Assembly: GCA_964638815.1 (NCBI GenBank) | Contig: CAZXBB010000066.1 | Location: forward strand, 1 to 5,359 | Source: CAZXBB01 sp964638815 | GTDB taxonomy: Bacteria > Planctomycetota > Phycisphaerae > Phycisphaerales > SM1A02 | Direction: 5' to 3' | DNA length: 5,359 nucleotides | Shown: in pieces, positions 1-5,202 of the stretch | Layout: each line of letters starts with the position of its first letter | Numbering within the stretch: position 1 is the stretch's first letter | Translations under genes and position numbers: made by a program | Notes under the pieces: model-generated | Told to the model about the DNA's origin: nothing | The model's input: the letters and a program-made list of their open reading frames with translations, nothing else | Databases searched by the model: none

Positions 1-1434
1 GTACGCGAACGGCAGCCACAGCCCCAGCGCGCCGAGCACGATCACCGGGAACACGAACGGCGCGAGGTGCTTCCCCTCGGGCAGCACGGCCAGAAAGATG
101 GCGCCGTAGTACAGCACGAAGACGAGGATGCTGAGCACCACCGGCGCGTATCGACGGTAGAGGAGCACGCCCAGGAGGCCCCCGGCCAGCGCGAGGTGCG
201 GCAGCCAGCGCGCGAACCGCTTCCCGTCCGGGCTCGCGGCGAGGGCGAGCGACCGGAAGCCCACCTGCGGCAGCGCCGTCGCCCAGTCCCAGAGGTGGTA
301 CTCGGCCATCTCACGGTAGAGACGCAGGACGAGGCGACCGTACGCGGGCCCGAACGTGTCCCAGGGCTCGCGCACCCCGGCGGGAAGCTGCTCTCGCCAC
401 TCGCCGGCGAGCGTGAACACGAAGTCGTCGTGCCGCATGGTCTGGAAGCTGTTCTCCTCCTCGAGGATGTTGCTGCGCGTCGCGTCGCCGTAGTACGCCA
501 CGTGCAGGACCCCGAACGGGCCGCTCGACGGGCTGTCGTCCTTGAGCAACTGGTCGATCACCACCATGGGCGCCTTCGCGCCGACCGCGAAGAGGAGGAC
601 GGCCGCGGCGATCATCCACCAGCGCCGGCGCTGCCAGAGCATGACCGCGACCAGCGTGACGGCGATCACCGGCACGAGCATCGCCACGTCCGGACGCCAG
701 CCGAGCCCGATCGTCGTCGCGACGCCGGTCGCGACGTACGACGCGCCGTTCGCCCACGGTGTGCGGAACCGATCGGCAACGCACGTGACGGCCCAGTACG
801 CGATGATCGTGAACCACAGCGGGCTCACGTCGCGCACCGAGTAGATCATGAACCGCGCCTCGTAGGGCGAGAGCGCGAACAGGATCGCCGCGGCGAGCCC
901 GCACCCGAACGACCCGGAGAGACGGCGCACGGTGAAGAAGATCGCCAGCCCGCACAGCGTGCTGACGCCCACGTAGAACGCCGTGTACACCCGCCAGTCG
1001 ATCCCGAAGACCGACCACAGCCCGGCCGCGACGTACAGGTCGATCGCGCGGGAGATCTGGTCGCGCGGGCGGTGCGCGAACCGCCCCGGGATCGAGCGGT
1101 CGACGCGGTCGTATTCCGCCAGGTCCTCGCGCTCGAGCCGCGGGCTGCGCATGCTCAGGAACTCCCGGAGCGGCCCGGCGCTGGGGTCGTCCACCCGCAG
1201 CCCGTCGAAGCCGCGGCCGAGCATGATCGCCAGCGAGATCGCATAGTCGCCCGGATAGAGGTGCCGCTCGCTGTAAGGGATCGCGTGCGCGTCCTTCGCG
1301 CGTTCCCAGACGTGCACACCGAGCACGGACAGGACGGCGACGACGCGGATCGCGAGACCGAGGCGGGTGGGGCGACCGACTCGCCGCGTCGCGCCGGCGG
1401 GGACGCGTTCGGGCTGCGTCGGTTCGGAGCTCAT
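1..1434 (-). CDS. Multi-pass membrane protein, GT-C-like glycosyltransferase (C-terminus beyond window)
   Basis: The frame is open from the ATG at 1434 to the window edge: 478 codons with no stop, so the C-terminus is missing. The protein has a charged N-terminal tail and about nine to eleven hydrophobic segments, near residues 25-43, 148-169, 176-190, 205-220, 231-245, 250-267, 272-293, 411-426, 430-451 and 458-478. After the first segment comes an extramembrane loop of about 100 residues that starts with HLYPGDYA (58-65). In GT-C enzymes (ArnT, PMT and oligosaccharyltransferase-like families) an acidic residue in this first periplasmic loop is catalytic, and Asp63 is the natural candidate. 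A second large soluble stretch spans about 294-410. The gene starts 31 bases after the wecE stop and is probably cotranscribed with it. Expected role: transfer of a sugar from a polyprenyl-phosphate donor at the inner membrane. Membrane topology is clear. Glycosyltransferase activity rests on overall architecture and context, and the protein could instead be an uncharacterised polysaccharide membrane protein. No strong Shine-Dalgarno sequence precedes the ATG. Confidence 0.8.
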   Translation of the reverse strand, partial: MSSEPTQPERVPAGATRRVGRPTRLGLAIRVVAVLSVLGVHVWERAKDAHAIPYSERHLYPGDYAISLAIMLGRGFDGLRVDDPSAGPLREFLSMRSPRLEREDLAEYDRVDRSIPGRFAHRPRDQISRAIDLYVAAGLWSVFGIDWRVYTAFYVGVSTLCGLAIFFTVRRLSGSFGCGLAAAILFALSPYEARFMIYSVRDVSPLWFTIIAYWAVTCVADRFRTPWANGASYVATGVATTIGLGWRPDVAMLVPVIAVTLVAVMLWQRRRWWMIAAAVLLFAVGAKAPMVVIDQLLKDDSPSSGPFGVLHVAYYGDATRSNILEEENSFQTMRHDDFVFTLAGEWREQLPAGVREPWDTFGPAYGRLVLRLYREMAEYHLWDWATALPQVGFRSLALAASPDGKRFARWLPHLALAGGLLGVLLYRRYAPVVLSILVFVLYYGAIFLAVLPEGKHLAPFVFPVIVLGALGLWLPFAY

Positions 1435-1465
1435 GCCGGGTTCCGGATCCGTGGAAGCGCTGGAA

Positions 1466-2635
1466 TCAGCCCGGCATCAACGAGGGCTGCGCGGCGGTCC
1501 GGCGGAGGAAGGCGCCGCACGCCGCGGCGACGCGATCCTGGTCGTCGTCCGTGATCTCGTAGTAGAAGGGAAGACGCACCAGCCGGCCCGCCCGGTCCTC
1601 GGTGACGGGGAGCGTGCCGGGACGCCCGCCGAGCTTCCGCCCCATCGGGGACGTGTGCAGCGGGACGTAGTGGAAGACGGCGTTGATGCTCTCGGTGCGG
1701 GTGCGGTCGAGCAGGCCGTCCCGCGTCCCGGCGTCGGGCGCGAGGAAGTAGAACATGTGGCAGTTGCTGACGCAGTCGTCGGGGATGACGGGCAGCGTCA
1801 CGAGCCCCGCCGCCGCCAGCGGCCGGAACAGCGCGAGGTAGCGATCGTAGATCTCGCGGCGTCGCGCGGCGACCGCGTCCATCGCCTCGAGCTGCGCGAG
1901 CAGGAACGCGCAGCTGATCTCGCTCATGATGTACGACGACCCGACGTCCACCCAGGTGTACTTGTCCACCTCGCCGCGGAAGAACTGGCTGCGGTTCGTG
2001 CCCTTCTCGCGAATGATCTCGGCCCGGGCGAGGAACCGCGAGTCGTTGACGCAGAGGGCGCCGCCCTCGCCGCAGATGTAGTTCTTCGTCGCGTGGAAGC
2101 TGTAGGCGCCGAGATGGCCGATCGAGCCGAGGACGCGTCCCTTGTAGAACGCGTTGACGCCCTGCGCGGCGTCCTCGACGACGAGGAGACCGTGCTGCTC
2201 CGCGATCGCCATGATGCGGTCCATCTCGCACGCGACGCCGGCGTAGTGCACCGGGAAGATCGCCCTGGTGCGCGGGGTGATCGCGGCCTCGATGAGATTC
2301 TCGTCGATGTTGAGGGTGTCGGGGCGGATGTCCACGAACACGGGCCGGGCCCCCGTGCGCACGACGGCGTTCGCCGTCGACACGAATGTGAACGACGGCA
2401 TGATGACCTCGTCGCCCGGCCCCAGGTCGCAGAGCATCGCCGAGAGCTCCAGCGCGGCCGTGCACGAGGGGATCGTGAGCACCTTCTCGATCCCGAACCG
2501 GCGCTCGAGCAGCTGCGACGTCCGCTGCGTGAAGACCCCGTCGCTGGCGATCTTCCCGCTCGTCACGGCCTGCGCGACGTAGTGGAGCTCCCGGCCGGAG
2601 ATGTACGGTTTGTCGAACGGGATGTGCGTGGGCAT
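1466..2635 (-). CDS. wecE: dTDP-4-amino-4,6-dideoxygalactose transaminase (WecE/RffA type)
   Basis: This 389-residue protein is a DegT/DnrJ/EryC1-family, PLP-dependent aminotransferase; E. coli WecE, from memory about 376 residues, is of very similar length and sequence. It should convert dTDP-4-dehydro-6-deoxy-D-glucose plus L-glutamate to dTDP-4-amino-4,6-dideoxy-D-galactose (dTDP-Fuc4N) in the cytoplasm. Visible hallmarks are PSCTAALE (56-63) for phosphate binding, GDEVIMPSFTFVSTANA (74-90), PVHYAGVACEMD (128-139), VVEDAAQG (152-159) with the PLP-ring Asp155, SFHATKNY (179-186) with the Schiff-base Lys184, EKGTNRSQFFRGEVDKYTW (210-228), and MFYFLAP and FHYVPLH near 294-300 and 321-327. Resemblance to E. 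coli WecE is near-continuous over the first 240 residues, so the specific call is better supported than a general family call. The ATG at 2635 gives MPTHIPFDKP, which matches the family N-terminus. A TTG nine codons upstream is in frame but adds unrelated residues. The gene lies 121 bases after the propeller gene and 31 bases before the membrane protein. Confidence 0.93.
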   Translation of the reverse strand: MPTHIPFDKPYISGRELHYVAQAVTSGKIASDGVFTQRTSQLLERRFGIEKVLTIPSCTAALELSAMLCDLGPGDEVIMPSFTFVSTANAVVRTGARPVFVDIRPDTLNIDENLIEAAITPRTRAIFPVHYAGVACEMDRIMAIAEQHGLLVVEDAAQGVNAFYKGRVLGSIGHLGAYSFHATKNYICGEGGALCVNDSRFLARAEIIREKGTNRSQFFRGEVDKYTWVDVGSSYIMSEISCAFLLAQLEAMDAVAARRREIYDRYLALFRPLAAAGLVTLPVIPDDCVSNCHMFYFLAPDAGTRDGLLDRTRTESINAVFHYVPLHTSPMGRKLGGRPGTLPVTEDRAGRLVRLPFYYEITDDDQDRVAAACGAFLRRTAAQPSLMPG

Positions 2636-2649
2636 CGTGCTTCGGGGCG

Positions 2650-2658
2650 AGGATACCA
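2650..2658 (-). promoter_or_regulatory. Candidate extended -10 promoter of wecE
   Basis: The minus strand reads TGGTATCCT (2658 to 2650), that is TGn followed by TATCCT, an extended -10 pattern. Transcription would begin near 2643, eight bases before the wecE ATG at 2635. The -35 region (CTCACC at 17-base spacing) is weak. The site would give wecE and the membrane-protein gene their own promoter, separate from the three genes upstream. Evidence is motif only. Confidence 0.33.
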
Positions 2659-2709
2659 GCAATCGGGGGAAAGGTGAGCGACCGCGAGCGTCCGGGCCGC
2701 GTGCCGGGC

Positions 2710-2724
2710 CGGGCTGGCAGCCCG
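2710..2724. other. Short intergenic hairpin between propeller gene and wecE
   Basis: CGGGCT (2710-2715) pairs perfectly with AGCCCG (2719-2724) around a three-base loop, all in the 121-base gap (2636-2756). The hairpin follows the propeller stop by about 32 bases. No run of T follows it on the minus strand, so it is not a canonical intrinsic terminator. It may attenuate transcription, stabilise an RNA end, or be part of a degenerate dispersed repeat. Confidence 0.4.
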
Positions 2725-2756
2725 TTGAAGAACCGGGGCGTTGCCTGAGTGCGATG

Positions 2757-3683
2757 TTAGGAGTCTGCGACCGCCAGGCCGAACCCCGTCCGTCCGTATC
2801 CGTCCCCGTTGTACACCATGTACCGCCGGCCCGCGTGGTCGAACACCGACGCGTACTCGACCGACTCCGCGTCCCAGCCGCCGGGGGAAACGTCGATGCC
2901 CGCCGCCTCGTCGCGCCGCGTCCACGCGAGGCCGTCCGCCGACTCCGCGTAGCCGATCCGGTACGTCGCGCCGCGACGCGAGTACCACATGCGGTAGCCG
3001 TCCGCGTCGCGCACGACGCACGGACGCGAGACCGACGTCTCGTCGCCGCCGGCGGGCGCGATCGCGACGCGGCCCGTCGGCTCCCAATCGACGCCGTCGC
3101 TCGACTCCGCGTACCGGATCTCGTGCGTCATCGTCCGGCCGTCGGCGCCCCACGACGGATTCGAGCCGTACCACATGCGCCACACCGCGCCCTCGCGCCG
3201 CACCCACGGATAGGAGAGCGAGTACGGATCGACCCGCGTGCGGCCGAGCACCGGCGCGGGCGAGACGCGAGTGAAGCACTCCTCGCCCGGCTTGCGCACC
3301 GCGAGACCGATCGTGTTGCGGAACGGCACGGTGACGCCGAGGTTCCAGCCGACGTAGTAAAGGTGCGTCGCGTCGGGACCGTCGACCACGCACCCGACGG
3401 AGACCCCGCTGTCATCGAACGCGCCGGGCGGGCCGGGGGCGAGGACCGGCGCTTCGCTCAGCCGCAGGACCTTCGTCGGCTCGCGCAGGTCGATCTCGAC
3501 GAAGCCGACGCTCGTGCGCTGCTCGTCGTCGCGGCAGCCGAAGTAGACGCGTACGCGGTGGGCGTCGAGCGGCTCCGCGACGGGGTTCGACGCGTGCGAC
3601 CGCATCCACGGGCGCGTGCCGTCCGGGCGGAACACGCACCCGAGCTTGCGCCATTCGAGCGCACTGCCCGAAGCCGCCCTCAT
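2757..3683 (-). CDS. Five-bladed beta-propeller, GH43/GH32-like glycosidase-fold protein of unknown function
   Basis: The 308-residue product is soluble, with no signal peptide or membrane segment. It shows imperfect blade repeats: RVYFGCRDD (45-53), LYYVGWN (108-114), WRMWYGSN (168-175) followed by IRYAESSDGVDW (189-200), YRMWYSRRG (230-238) followed by YRIGYAESADGLAW (241-254), and YMVYNGDGYGRTGFG (288-302). The MWY followed by YAES-DG--W pattern is typical of five-bladed propellers of the GH43/GH32/GH62 superfamily and related uncharacterised proteins seen in polysaccharide loci. Acidic candidates for an active centre are Asp90/Asp91 in FDDSG, Asp152 in DPYS and Glu215, but I cannot assign a catalytic triad. 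The ATG overlaps the stop of the acyltransferase gene (ATGA at 3683-3680), which implies translational coupling. The frame stays open upstream to 4034, but that part is a shadow of the acyltransferase. Substrate and reaction are unknown; it may trim, transfer or merely bind glycan. Cytoplasmic location is inferred from the lack of a signal peptide. Confidence 0.85.
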   Translation of the reverse strand: MRAASGSALEWRKLGCVFRPDGTRPWMRSHASNPVAEPLDAHRVRVYFGCRDDEQRTSVGFVEIDLREPTKVLRLSEAPVLAPGPPGAFDDSGVSVGCVVDGPDATHLYYVGWNLGVTVPFRNTIGLAVRKPGEECFTRVSPAPVLGRTRVDPYSLSYPWVRREGAVWRMWYGSNPSWGADGRTMTHEIRYAESSDGVDWEPTGRVAIAPAGGDETSVSRPCVVRDADGYRMWYSRRGATYRIGYAESADGLAWTRRDEAAGIDVSPGGWDAESVEYASVFDHAGRRYMVYNGDGYGRTGFGLAVADS

Positions 3684-4345
3684 ATCGCGACGCTGCTCGC
3701 CGGACGCTCGGCCTTCTTCGCGGGCGCCGCGGTGTAGAGCTCGTCGTCGCCCGTGCTCCGCTTGATGAGCGCGCCCGCGGCGATGATGTTGCGCTTCCCG
3801 ACCGTCACGTGATCGTGGAAGGTCGCGTTGACGCCGACGAACGACTGCTCGCCGATCACGCAGCCGCCGGAGACGACGATGTGCGACGCGAGGAAGCAGT
3901 GGCTCTCGATCGTCGAGTGATGGCCGATGTGGTTGCCGCTCCACAGCGTGACGTTGGAGCCCACGCGGGCGAAGGGCTGGATCGTGTTGTCCTCGAGGAT
4001 GAAGCAGTTGTCCCCGGGCCGGAAACCGGGCCACACCGTCGCCCTGCTGCTGACGTAGGTCGCGAGCGCGTACCCGAGGTCGGTCGCCTGGAGGTACTTG
4101 CGCATGCGCACGGCGTTCAGCTTCGCGTAGCTCACGGCGATGAACAGGTCGAAGCGATCGGGCGGGTACCGCGCCGGCAGTTCCTCGAAGGGCACGACCG
4201 GCTTCCCGCAGAACGTCTCGCCGGCCATGTATTCGCGATCGACCGTGAATGCGACCACCTCGCGCGGCGTGTCGTGTTCGAAGTAGAACCCGGCCAGCTC
4301 GCCGATCTCGCCGATTCCGAAGATGACCAACGGCTTCGTGCTCAT
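3680..4345 (-). CDS. Sugar O/N-acyltransferase, NeuD/PglD-like left-handed beta-helix family
   Basis: The 221-residue protein has the two-part build of the NeuD/PglD/VioB group. An N-terminal Rossmann-like sugar-nucleotide-binding part (about 1-95) starts KPLVIFGIGEIGELAGFYF. A C-terminal left-handed beta-helix of hexapeptide repeats spans about 98-195, for example VGSNVTLW, CVIGEQSFVGVNATFHD and VTVGKRNIIAAGALI. The segment WSGNHIGHHSTI (135-146) holds His139, His142 and His143, one of which is the likely general base, as in this family. The expected reaction is acetyl (or other acyl) transfer from an acyl-CoA to an amino or hydroxyl group of a nucleotide sugar, in a cytoplasmic trimer. Because a WecE-type aminotransferase lies two genes downstream, dTDP-Fuc4N is the obvious acceptor (inference); O-acetylation of another sugar is the alternative. 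The gene begins 25 bases after the methyltransferase stop, and GAAGGGA five bases before the ATG at 4345 is a fair ribosome binding site. Confidence 0.9.
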   Translation of the reverse strand: MSTKPLVIFGIGEIGELAGFYFEHDTPREVVAFTVDREYMAGETFCGKPVVPFEELPARYPPDRFDLFIAVSYAKLNAVRMRKYLQATDLGYALATYVSSRATVWPGFRPGDNCFILEDNTIQPFARVGSNVTLWSGNHIGHHSTIESHCFLASHIVVSGGCVIGEQSFVGVNATFHDHVTVGKRNIIAAGALIKRSTGDDELYTAAPAKKAERPASSVAI

Positions 4346-4350
4346 GCCTG

Positions 4351-4357
4351 TCCCTTC
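4351..4357 (-). promoter_or_regulatory. Ribosome binding site of the acyltransferase gene
   Basis: The minus strand reads GAAGGGA five bases before the ATG at 4345, in the 25-base gap after the methyltransferase stop. It supports this start. It is the clearest Shine-Dalgarno-like site among the leftward genes, most of which have none. Confidence 0.5.
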
Positions 4358-4370
4358 ACTGGCGTCTGCG

Positions 4371-5015
4371 TCACTTGCGCACGAGGATCGTGAATTCGTA
4401 CAGCCCGTAGTCGTGCAGCAGCGCGACGTTGCGCGAATACCGCCGCATGCACAGGTCGAAGAAGTACGCCGGATCGGCGTAGTACAGATCCGGTCGCATG
4501 TGCCCGGCGTCCGAGTAGCTCGTCAGGCAGTTGAAGGCGAATCCCCGGCGACTGCCGCGGTGCATCGTCTCGATGACGTCGATCACGTGCTCGCGCCAGG
4601 CGTCGTCATCGAAGTCGAGCCGGACGTTGAACAGCCCGCTGGCGACGGCGTAGTCCGCCGGGGGCGCCGTGCTGCCGCAGGTGAAGCGGCAACCTTCGTT
4701 GCAGCCGTAACGCTCCCGCGCGGCCGCGATCATCGCCGCGGACACGTCGATGCCGTGGTAGGAGAACCGCTCGCCGCGTCGCGCCGCGAACTCGTACAGG
4801 TAGCCGTACCCGCACCCGTACTCGGTGAGCGAGTAGTCCGCCGCGTCCGCGCACACACGCAGGAGCTGCTCGAAACGCGTCTCCTGCGAGGCCTGGTCCT
4901 TCCAGTCAACGCCCCGCGGCGTGCAGCCGTGCTCCGAGAGCTTACCGGAGTAGTAGTCGTCCACCGCGCGGAGGATCGGGGAGTCGGTCGCGGTCTGGCC
5001 GTCGCGCGTGCTCAC
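4371..5015 (-). CDS. Class I SAM-dependent methyltransferase
   Basis: The 214-residue protein carries a class I methyltransferase core. Motif I is LTEYGCGYGYLYEF (63-76), with Glu65 and the glycines at 67, 69 and 71. The acidic residue that binds the SAM ribose is Asp90 in YHGIDVS (86-92). A motif II-like strand follows at DYAVASGLFNVRL (121-133), and a C-terminal strand at YEFTILVRK. The N-terminal cap (about 15-55: DDYYSGKLSEHG, then TPRGVDWKDQASQETRF) is a pattern I associate with methyltransferases of surface-polysaccharide loci; the acceptor is unknown. The start is GTG at 5015; the next in-frame ATG (codon 95) would delete motif I. No Shine-Dalgarno precedes the GTG: the six bases before it are GCCCCC, and a TATACT lies just upstream, so the message may be leaderless. 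It is the first gene of the leftward cluster. O-methylation of a sugar or glycan is an inference from context; modification of a lipid or small molecule is not excluded. Confidence 0.88.
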   Translation of the reverse strand: MSTRDGQTATDSPILRAVDDYYSGKLSEHGCTPRGVDWKDQASQETRFEQLLRVCADAADYSLTEYGCGYGYLYEFAARRGERFSYHGIDVSAAMIAAARERYGCNEGCRFTCGSTAPPADYAVASGLFNVRLDFDDDAWREHVIDVIETMHRGSRRGFAFNCLTSYSDAGHMRPDLYYADPAYFFDLCMRRYSRNVALLHDYGLYEFTILVRK

Positions 5016-5021
5016 GGGGGC

Positions 5022-5027
5022 AGTATA
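5022..5027 (-). promoter_or_regulatory. Candidate -10 box for a leaderless methyltransferase transcript
   Basis: On the minus strand TATACT (5027 to 5022) matches TATAAT at five of six positions in an otherwise G+C-rich region. Six bases separate it from the GTG, so the usual initiation point coincides with the G of the start codon at 5015. No -35 hexamer is visible at 16-18 bases upstream, which weakens the call. GTATAC is palindromic and may be chance. Confidence 0.4.
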
Positions 5028-5039
5028 CAGACGGGGCGG

Positions 5040-5144
5040 TTTGACCCCCTTCTTTGACGACCCTTCTTCGACGACCCTTCTTCGACGACCCTTCTTCGAC
5101 GACCCTGCTTTGACGACCCTGCTTTGACGACCCTGCTTTGACCC
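5040..5144. repeat. 14-base tandem direct repeat, about seven copies
   Basis: Reading the plus strand from 5047 gives CCCTTCTTTGACGA once (5047-5060), CCCTTCTTCGACGA three times (5061-5102), CCCTGCTTTGACGA twice (5103-5130) and a partial CCCTGCTTTGA (5131-5141). The period is exactly 14. Variants are grouped in blocks rather than mixed, as expected from stepwise slippage or unequal exchange. The array is bounded on both sides by TTTGACCC (5040-5047 and 5137-5144), a unit lacking the GACGA spacer. It lies wholly between two divergent genes. Units carrying TTTGACGA contain a -35-like TTGACG on the plus strand. Confidence 0.93.
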
Positions 5145-5166
5145 TCGTCCGGCCCCCCGCTACGCT
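5138..5166 (+). promoter_or_regulatory. Candidate sigma70-type promoter of the PhyH-like gene
   Basis: TTGACC (5138-5143) is separated by exactly 17 bases from TACGCT (5161-5166). The -35 matches TTGACA at five of six positions. The -10 keeps the T, A and final T that matter most. Transcription would start near 5173, giving a leader of about 30 bases that contains the GGAG ribosome binding site. The -35 box sits in the last, partial copy of the 14-base repeat. Confidence 0.45.
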
Positions 5167-5170
5167 GCCG

Positions 5171-5188
5171 CCCGGGTTCCCGGGTTCC
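5171..5188 (+). repeat. 8-base direct duplication in the PhyH-like leader
   Basis: CCGGGTTC occurs twice back to back (5172-5179 and 5180-5187), and the 8-base periodicity extends to 5171-5188. It sits at the predicted transcription start, just before the ribosome binding site. It is short and may be a simple slippage product. Confidence 0.6.
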
Positions 5189-5192
5189 GATT

Positions 5193-5196
5193 GGAG
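5193..5196 (+). promoter_or_regulatory. Ribosome binding site of the PhyH-like gene
   Basis: GGAG lies six bases before the ATG at 5203, an ideal spacing. It fixes the start of the right-edge partial gene. Confidence 0.65.
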
Positions 5197-5202
5197 AACG
5201 CG

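Noticed and set aside
67..1554. 495-codon open frame on the plus strand
   Set aside because: Antisense shadow of the membrane-protein gene: low-complexity Arg/Asp/Glu/Pro-rich translation with no recognisable domain. Long antisense frames are expected when codon third positions are nearly all G or C.
2636..2662. TTG start for wecE nine codons upstream
   Set aside because: The added residues have no counterpart in WecE proteins, there is no ribosome binding site before the TTG, and a candidate -10 box overlaps this stretch.
1367..2677. 436-codon plus-strand open frame opposite wecE
   Set aside because: The minus-strand frame is unmistakably WecE; the plus-strand product is charged, low-complexity and unrecognisable.
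2710..2724. Intrinsic terminator
   Set aside because: The stem has only six pairs and no T-run follows on either strand, so it is recorded only as a hairpin.
2601..3737. 378-codon plus-strand open frame opposite the propeller gene
   Set aside because: Antisense shadow; the opposite strand has clear blade repeats and an ATGA junction.
3684..4034. N-terminal extension of the propeller gene by 117 codons
   Set aside because: It lies entirely inside the acyltransferase gene in another frame and translates to Arg/His-rich nonsense; the ATG overlapping the upstream TGA is the natural start.
4323..5057. 244-codon plus-strand open frame opposite the methyltransferase, and a similar one at 3809-4393
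   Set aside because: Both are shadows; the minus-strand products have clear SAM-binding and hexapeptide-repeat motifs.
5040..5144. CRISPR array
   Set aside because: Units are directly adjacent with a 14-base period and no spacers, and no cas genes are present.
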